A stretch of 64,000 bases of DNA. It comes from Chaetomium olivaceum. Lineage: Eukaryota > Ascomycota > Sordariomycetes > Sordariales > Chaetomiaceae. Positions 58,525 through 64,000 of the stretch are shown here, one piece after another (the first letter of the stretch is position 1; every line of letters starts with the position of its first letter). The DNA lies in contig JAYWVB010000019.1 of the NCBI GenBank assembly GCA_039881045.1, positions 310,001 to 374,000 on the forward strand, given 5' to 3'. A program made the position numbers and the translations under genes. The notes under the pieces are model-generated. The model saw only the letters and a program-made list of their open reading frames with translations. It had not been told where the DNA came from and ran no database searches.

Positions 58525-61467
58525 ATGGTCAAGTAAGTCCTACTTCGAGCTCCCCTTGTCCACATCCACATCCTCGATCTAGCTGCCTGTCGCGCATCGC
58601 ACTTTTTGCGATGCGCGTCTTTGGTCTTCACTACCCCGCCCCGGAGATAAGACAGCCATCCGGTAGCTGTGGTTGAGGGCAATGTGTTGACCATGGTGTC
58701 TCGACAGCTTCACGATCGATGAGATCCGTCAATTGATGGGTAAGTTCGCGCAGGCCGACAGGCACACGCCTCCGGATCATCCGTTGCTGACTCGGTCGCA
58801 GACAAGCCCACGAACGTGCGCAACATGTCCGTCATTGCGCACGTCGACCACGGCAAGTCCACTTTGACCGACTCCCTGCTGGCCAAGGCCGGTATTATCT
58901 CGTCCGGCAAGGCCGGTGAGGCTCGGGCGACAGATACCCGAGCGGACGAACAAGAACGTGGTATCACCATCAAGTCCACGGCCATCTCCCTGTATGGCAC
59001 ACTTCCCGAGGAGGAAGATCTTAAGGACATCGTCGGTCAGGCTTCGAACGGTAGGTCATGTTCCGACGGCGCGAATCTGGGCAAGCGGCAGGAAGCTAAT
59101 AGCCACTGCAGGCAAGGACTTCCTCATCAACCTGATCGACTCGCCCGGTCACGTTGATTTCTCTTCTGAGGTCACTGCTGCTCTCCGTGTTACCGACGGT
59201 GCTCTCGTCGTCGTCGACACCGTTGAGGGTGTGTGCGTCCAGACCGAGACTGTGCTTCGTCAGGCTCTCGGTGAGCGTATCAAGCCTGTTGTCATCATCA
59301 ACAAGGTCGATCGTGCGCTCCTCGAGCTCCAGGTCACCAAAGAGGATCTTTACCAGTCCTTCTCCCGTACCATCGAGTCGGTGAATGTCATCATCTCGAC
59401 CTACTTCGACAAGGCCCTCGGTGATGTCCAGGTCTACCCCGACCGCGGCACCGTCGCCTTCGGCTCCGGTCTCCACGGCTGGGCTTTCACCATCCGTCAA
59501 TTCGCGACCCGGTACGCCAAGAAGTTTGGTGTTGACCGCAACAAGATGATGGAGCGTCTCTGGGTGAGTGGTGTCAGGTTCTTATGCATCTGGCCAGCTT
59601 CATCTAACAAAATGTAGGGCGACAGCTACTTCAACCCCGCCACCAAGAAGTGGACCAAGAACGGCACCCACGAGGGCAAGCAGCTTGACCGTGCCTTCTG
59701 CCAGTTCATTCTGGACCCCATCTTCAAGATCTTCGCCGCCGTCATGAACTTCAAGAAGGACGAAATTACCAGCCTCCTCGAGAAGCTCAACCTCAAGCTT
59801 TCGGTCGACGACCGTGAGAAGGAGGGCAAGCAGCTCCTCAAGGCCGTCATGAAGACCTTCCTGCCGGCCGCTGACTGCCTGCTGGAGATGATGATTCTCC
59901 ACCTCCCCTCGCCCGTCACGGCTCAGAAGTACCGTGCCGAGACTTTGTACGAGGGTCCTCCGGACGACGAGGCCTGCGTCAGCATCCGTGACTGCAACCC
60001 CAAGGGCCCGCTCATGCTCTACGTCTCCAAGATGGTGCCGACCTCCGATAAGGGCCGTTTCTACGCCTTCGGCCGTGTCTTCTCTGGTACCGTCCGCTCC
60101 GGTCTCAAGGTCCGCATCCAGGGCCCCAACTACCGCGTGGGCAAGAAGGACGACCTGTTCATCAAGGCCATCCAGCGCACTGTCCTCATGATGGGTGGCA
60201 AGGTCGAGCCCATCGACGACATGCCCGCTGGTAACATTGTCGGTTTGGTCGGTATCGACCAGTTCCTGCTCAAGTCCGGTACCCTCACCACCAGCGACAC
60301 AGCACACAAACATGAAGGTCATGAAGTTCTCTGTGTCGCCTGTCGTGCAGCGGTCTGTGCAGGTCAAGAACGCCCAGGACCTGCCCAAGCTTGTCGAAGG
60401 TCTCAAGCGTCTGTCCAAGTCGGACCCTTGCGTCCTCACCATGACCAACGAGTCCGGTGAGCACGTCGTTGCCGGTGCTGGCGAGCTCCATCTCGAGATT
60501 TGCTTGAAGGATCTCGAGGAAGACCACGCCGGTGTCCCTCTCATCATCTCGGACCCTGTCGTCCAGTACCGTGAGACCGTTGGTGGCAAATCCAGCATGA
60601 CTGCCCTCTCCAAATCGCCCAACAAGCACAACCGTCTGTACATGGTTGCTGAGCCGCTGGACGAGGAGGTTTCCCTCGCGATCGAGGACGGCAAGATCAC
60701 CCCCCGTGACGACTTCAAGGCGCGCGCGCGTCTCCTTGCCGATGACTTCGGCTGGGATGTCACGGATGCCCGCAAGATCTGGGCTTTCGGCCCTGACACG
60801 AACGGCGCCAACTTGCTCGTTGACCAGACCAAGGCCGTTCAGTACCTCAACGAAATCAAGGATTCCGTTGTTTCTGGTTTCCAGTGGGCTACCCGTGAGG
60901 GTCCCATCGCTGAGGAGCCGATGCGCAGCATCCGCTTCAACATCCTTGATGTTACCCTGCACGCCGATGCCATTCACCGTGGTGGTGGTCAGCTCATTCC
61001 TACCGCTCGTCGCGTGCTCTATGCCGCCGCTCTCCTGGCCGAGCCCGCCCTCCAGGAGCCCGTCTTCTTGGTCGAAATCCAGGTCCCCGAGCAGGCCATG
61101 GGTGGTGTCTACGGTGTTCTTACCCGCCGGAGAGGTCACGTTTTCAACGAAGAGCAGCGCCCTGGTACTCCTCTCTTCACCATCAAGGCCTACCTCCCCG
61201 TCGTGGAGTCTTTCGGCTTCAATGCCGATCTGCGCGCAGGCACCTCCGGCCAGGCCTTCCCCCAGTCCGTCTTCGACCATTGGCAGATTCTTCCTGGTGG
61301 TTCTCCTATAGATGCTACCTCCAAGGTTGGCGCGATGGTGCAGGAAACGCGCAAGCGCAAGGGTCTCAAGCCCGAGGTTCCGGGCTTCGACAACGTAAGT
61401 TTCCACTTTGGTACTCTTTTTCAACCGCGGCTACTGACACATTGCCTAGTACTACGACAAGCTTTAA
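58525..61467 (+). CDS. eft2: Elongation factor 2 (one frameshift)
   Basis: Six exons are inferred: 58525-58532, 58708-58739, 58802-59050, 59112-59563, 59618-61394 and 61450-61467. The introns are 175, 62, 61, 54 and 55 bp. Conserved elements are the P-loop AHVDHGKST (residues 26-34), ERGITIKST, DSPGHVDF, NKVD, the domain-IV diphthamide site HADAIHRGGGQ and the C-terminus EVPGFDNYYDKL. EF-2 is the GTPase that drives translocation of tRNA and mRNA on the 80S ribosome. The frame breaks at an A-run at 60307-60309 (SDTAH followed by NMKVMKFSVSPVV in another frame). Deleting one A gives exactly 845 codons, the usual fungal length. As the gene is essential, this is almost certainly a sequence error. 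Intron 1 is long and holds a perfect hairpin. Confidence 0.97.
58591..58617 (+). other. Perfect 11-bp hairpin in EF-2 intron 1
   Basis: The arm CGCGCATCGCA (58591-58601) and its exact reverse complement (58607-58617) flank a 5-base CTTTT loop. It lies near the middle of the 175-bp first intron, the longest EF-2 intron here. It could fold in the pre-mRNA and shorten the effective intron, or be part of an intronic RNA. The pairing is direct observation; any role is inference. Confidence 0.7.
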
Positions 61468-62025
61468 GCGGTGCCTTCCGATTGGCGTGTAACTCGCTGC
61501 TTTATGCCCTCAGCGCCATAAGAGCCGAGTCGCTGGGGCTATTTCCCGGTGGCTGACGGGCTCCAGGAGCATGAGAGCAAGCAACACAGGAGAGACGATG
61601 GTGGTGAATGGCAAACCCACGGAGAGTCACTGGCACCCAAAGCTTTATCGTCACATCGATCTCGGCCTGTTTGTAGTAACGGAGAAATGATTTATTACGG
61701 TTGACCACATTGGCTAGCTTTCACTTTTGGTGTGAAATGACTGATGAGTCGTGAATTGTAATAGTTTTGCTACGAAGTGCCCTTGCCATACCATTTCCCT
61801 ATCCGCTCTAACCACCCAAGGTATCTGAAGGTATCTTCTCATTCATGCGCGCTTTCCGTTAGGTAAGGTACCTTCGTGTATGGAAGCCACCCATAACATC
61901 AGTCAACTTCATCATACTCGTACAATACAGTCCACCACCCCCAAATCATACATTTTTTAGGTTGCCCATTCTCAACGCTGTGATCATTGCCAGAACGTCA
62001 CCCAATCTGGTTTCTTGGGTTTCTG
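61468..62025. other. Convergent 3' intergenic region, EF-2 / Atos gene
   Basis: EF-2 (+) and the Atos-family gene (-) converge over 558 bp. The region is AT-richer than its flanks and should contain both 3' untranslated regions. No further gene is visible. Confidence 0.55.
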
Positions 62026-64000
62026 TTATCTAAGCTCTCTCGTCCCGCTCTGTTTTGGCTGTGGCTGTGGCAAAGCTGCAGGTTGTTGTTGAGGTGGAGG
62101 TAGTGCTGGTGGCGGCGGCGTCGCTGGGATGGCGGGAGGAGGGTGCTGCACGCCCAGGGAACGGAGGCGTTTGGAGAGGAGACCTTCTGTGGCTGTTGTT
62201 GTTGTTGCTGTTGCTGGTGGTTCTGGGGTCCCTCCCGTGGCAGCGGCGGGGGTGTTGGGCTGGTGATTGCTGTGGGGGTTGAGGTTGTTGGGGTGTGCGC
62301 CGCCGCGGACGCCGCCGTAGCCGAGGTCGCCTCTGTTGAGCTTGTCGTAGGTTTCTGTTGTTTCTTCTGGCTTGGGCGGGTTGGTCATTTCTAGGCCTGG
62401 CATTGGTGTGGGCGGTGTGGTGGCAACTGTGGTGAATGTGTCTTGTCCGGGCCGGGTTACGGTGGCGGTGGTGGTTTTGGTGGGGTGTCTGAAGGGGTTG
62501 ATGGGCTGTTCATCCTGAAGGGGGTGGTGGTGCTGGTGGTGGAGGGGATGGTGGCCGTGTGCGGAGAAGAAACCCAGGCTGCGCCGACGGAAGGCTTGCT
62601 CCGCGCCGGAGGGTACACTAGTGCCAGTACTTGTGGTGGCGTGACTGCCCATCCCCGGCGCCGGGTGCATCACGCGTACCGGCTTATAAGGGGCAAATCG
62701 GGGGTCCGGGTAAGTAACCTCGTTTCGGAGCCTCTCCTTGCCATCAGGGACGCGGTTGGCGAAAACGACGCGGATGGACTTGTACAGGTAGTGGCGCCCC
62801 TTGGAAGGGCAGCAGATGTGCAGGTGGATGAGGTAACGCAGAGTAGGGCGATCGGAGCCGGGAGCCTGGGTGTCCTTGGGGACTTCTGCTTCGATAATGG
62901 GCCCAGCTGAGTAACTGCGCTGGCGAATGAAGGTCTTGGTGCCGGGCTCCATGCCTGCGAGGTCGTACGGTATGAGGAAGAGTTTGACGGCGGTCTTGTT
63001 TTGGTTTTTGATGATGATCTGTAACTGGCCCTTTTCTGGTATGCGGTACCCTCCACCAGGCGGCGCCTTCAGTGTTCTGGAGGGCCGCTTAGGAGTAGTT
63101 GTCCTAGAGCCCCCCTCGCCATCTGAGAGCTCGGCTGGGCTTTCACGGACCCGCGGTCCTTCCTCTACCGTGCCTTTAAGATCTGGGTACCGAGATTGCA
63201 GTTTTCTCTTGGCCCGCTGTCCCTCTTCGGGGTTTGGCAGTCCATTCTCGAGATCAATCTGCCCAACGTAGGGACTTGGCCCGTCTTCTACCTTGCCTCC
63301 TCCAGAAAAGGTGCTGGGGTAGTTGTAGAAGACGGCCGAGAACGGTAGCGTCACATGAGCTGGACAGCGAAGGCTCGCTTTGCACTTTCCAAGACCGAGA
63401 ACCCCAATCTGTGCCGTAAACTCTAGAGGTCTAGACGGTGTCGTAGACATGCGACCTCTGAGGATACTCTCTTCGTAGGAACCCACCATAGACGCATGGT
63501 GCAAAGGCGAGGCTTCCGAGCCGAAAGACGGCCTCCGAGACCGGAAAAGCGTGGGCGTTTGTGGGGAAGTGCCCGTGGAAAAGAGATTTGGCGTCGAACT
63601 TAAAGATCGCCGGGGTTGGTGGGCTTGGTACGGATAGGCGCTCTCGCGGCGAAGAGGTGACTGCCTGTGGTTGGCTTGGTTGGCAAAAGGTGAGTGTCCG
63701 AAATTGAGGGTATGGCGGCGAGGATTGCGCGGACTGTTCGCATCGATGTTGAAAGTATCAAGGGGCAATGTGAAGTCGATGTCCTCGTTGCTCTCTGACT
63801 GAACTAGGGGGCTCGTTGGCGGTTGATATGCAAAGCTCGAAGATAGCGAAGAGCTTAAAGAAGGAGGGCCGGACTTGAAAGCCTCTCTCCTATAACTGGC
63901 TGCGCCACGAGCAAAGTCGAACGCTGCATAGTCCCTTGGGGGAGATGTGCTCATCCATCCAGCGCCGGCCGAGGGAAAATGAATCTCGCTGTCGGGCAAG
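62026..64000 (-). CDS. Atos/DUF4210 family protein (5' end outside window)
   Basis: A continuous frame enters from the right edge and stops at 62026, giving more than 650 residues. The first ~190 are Ser/Pro/Arg-rich. Two blocks match the fungal and animal Atos (FAM214) proteins, which carry DUF4210 and the domain named for meiotic chromosome segregation. They are SYEESILRGRMSTTPSRPLE with GVLGLGKCKASLRCPAHVTL, and YRIPEKGQLQIIIKNQNKTA with VKLFLIPYDLAGM and HYLYKSIRVVFANR. The C-terminal third is low-complexity, rich in His, Pro, Thr and Gln. Animal Atos is a nuclear transcriptional regulator, and an S. pombe relative is linked to meiotic segregation. The function here is inferred only from the family. 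No frameshift is seen. An in-frame ATG occurs at 63952, but the frame stays open to the window edge, so the true start is unknown. Confidence 0.85.
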   Translation of the reverse strand, partial: LPDSEIHFPSAGAGWMSTSPPRDYAAFDFARGAASYRREAFKSGPPSLSSSLSSSFAYQPPTSPLVQSESNEDIDFTLPLDTFNIDANSPRNPRRHTLNFGHSPFANQANHRQSPLRRESAYPYQAHQPRRSLSSTPNLFSTGTSPQTPTLFRSRRPSFGSEASPLHHASMVGSYEESILRGRMSTTPSRPLEFTAQIGVLGLGKCKASLRCPAHVTLPFSAVFYNYPSTFSGGGKVEDGPSPYVGQIDLENGLPNPEEGQRAKRKLQSRYPDLKGTVEEGPRVRESPAELSDGEGGSRTTTPKRPSRTLKAPPGGGYRIPEKGQLQIIIKNQNKTAVKLFLIPYDLAGMEPGTKTFIRQRSYSAGPIIEAEVPKDTQAPGSDRPTLRYLIHLHICCPSKGRHYLYKSIRVVFANRVPDGKERLRNEVTYPDPRFAPYKPVRVMHPAPGMGSHATTSTGTSVPSGAEQAFRRRSLGFFSAHGHHPLHHQHHHPLQDEQPINPFRHPTKTTTATVTRPGQDTFTTVATTPPTPMPGLEMTNPPKPEETTETYDKLNRGDLGYGGVRGGAHPNNLNPHSNHQPNTPAAATGGTPEPPATATTTTATEGLLSKRLRSLGVQHPPPAIPATPPPPALPPPQQQPAALPQPQPKQSGTRELR

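Overview
The window comes from a filamentous ascomycete (Pezizomycotina, most likely Sordariomycetes). The evidence is the gene content, multi-exon genes with short introns (mostly 48-95 bp, GTAAGT/GTATGT-like donors, CTAAC/CTGAC-like branch sites), GC-rich coding sequence, long intrinsically disordered tails, and kilobases of gene-poor spacer. Nothing bacterial, viral or transposon-like was recognised.

Layout, left to right. A 3' fragment of a basic protein sits at the left edge (+). An RBR/IBR zinc-finger protein follows (966-4440, -), then a Zn2Cys6 transcription factor (9276-11631, -). A 6.6-kb gene-poor stretch contains two doubtful ORFs. Next are a secreted lactonase/3-carboxymuconate-cyclase-type beta-propeller protein (18253-19692, -), a 4.5-kb spacer, and an LST4/folliculin-interacting protein (24194-27948, -). 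After a 4-kb spacer come a Zrc1-type zinc transporter (31948-33637, -) divergent from an IML1/DEPDC5 homologue (35008-41066, +), a Vcx1-type Ca2+/H+ exchanger (41949-43863, +), and the giant Csf1 lipid-transfer protein (44585-54512, -) divergent from a TMEM184/DUF300 protein (55147-57226, +). The window closes with elongation factor 2 (58525-61467, +) and a partial Atos/DUF4210 protein (62026 to the right edge, -).

Functional theme. Between 24 and 57 kb most genes belong to families that act at the vacuole or on TORC1 amino-acid signalling: LST4 (Rag GAP complex), IML1 (GATOR1/SEACIT), vacuolar Zn2+ and Ca2+ exchangers, and a TMEM184/Hfl1-type vacuolar protein. Csf1 acts in bulk lipid transfer at ER contacts. 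Whether this linkage means anything cannot be told from one genome.

The dominant anomaly is single-base frameshifts, most of them in or beside short homopolymers. They break eight of the eleven substantially complete genes. The clearest is in EF-2, an essential gene, where removing one A restores exactly 845 codons. The lactonase, LST4, zinc transporter, IML1, Ca2+/H+ exchanger, IBR protein and transcription factor show the same pattern. In contrast the 9.7-kb CSF1 exon, the TMEM184 gene and the Atos fragment are uninterrupted. The simplest explanation is uneven assembly quality rather than gene decay. I found no convincing undescribed system. The better leads are a perfect 11-bp hairpin in EF-2 intron 1, an Arg in place of the expected catalytic Cys in the RBR protein, and a possible upstream exon of the zinc transporter.
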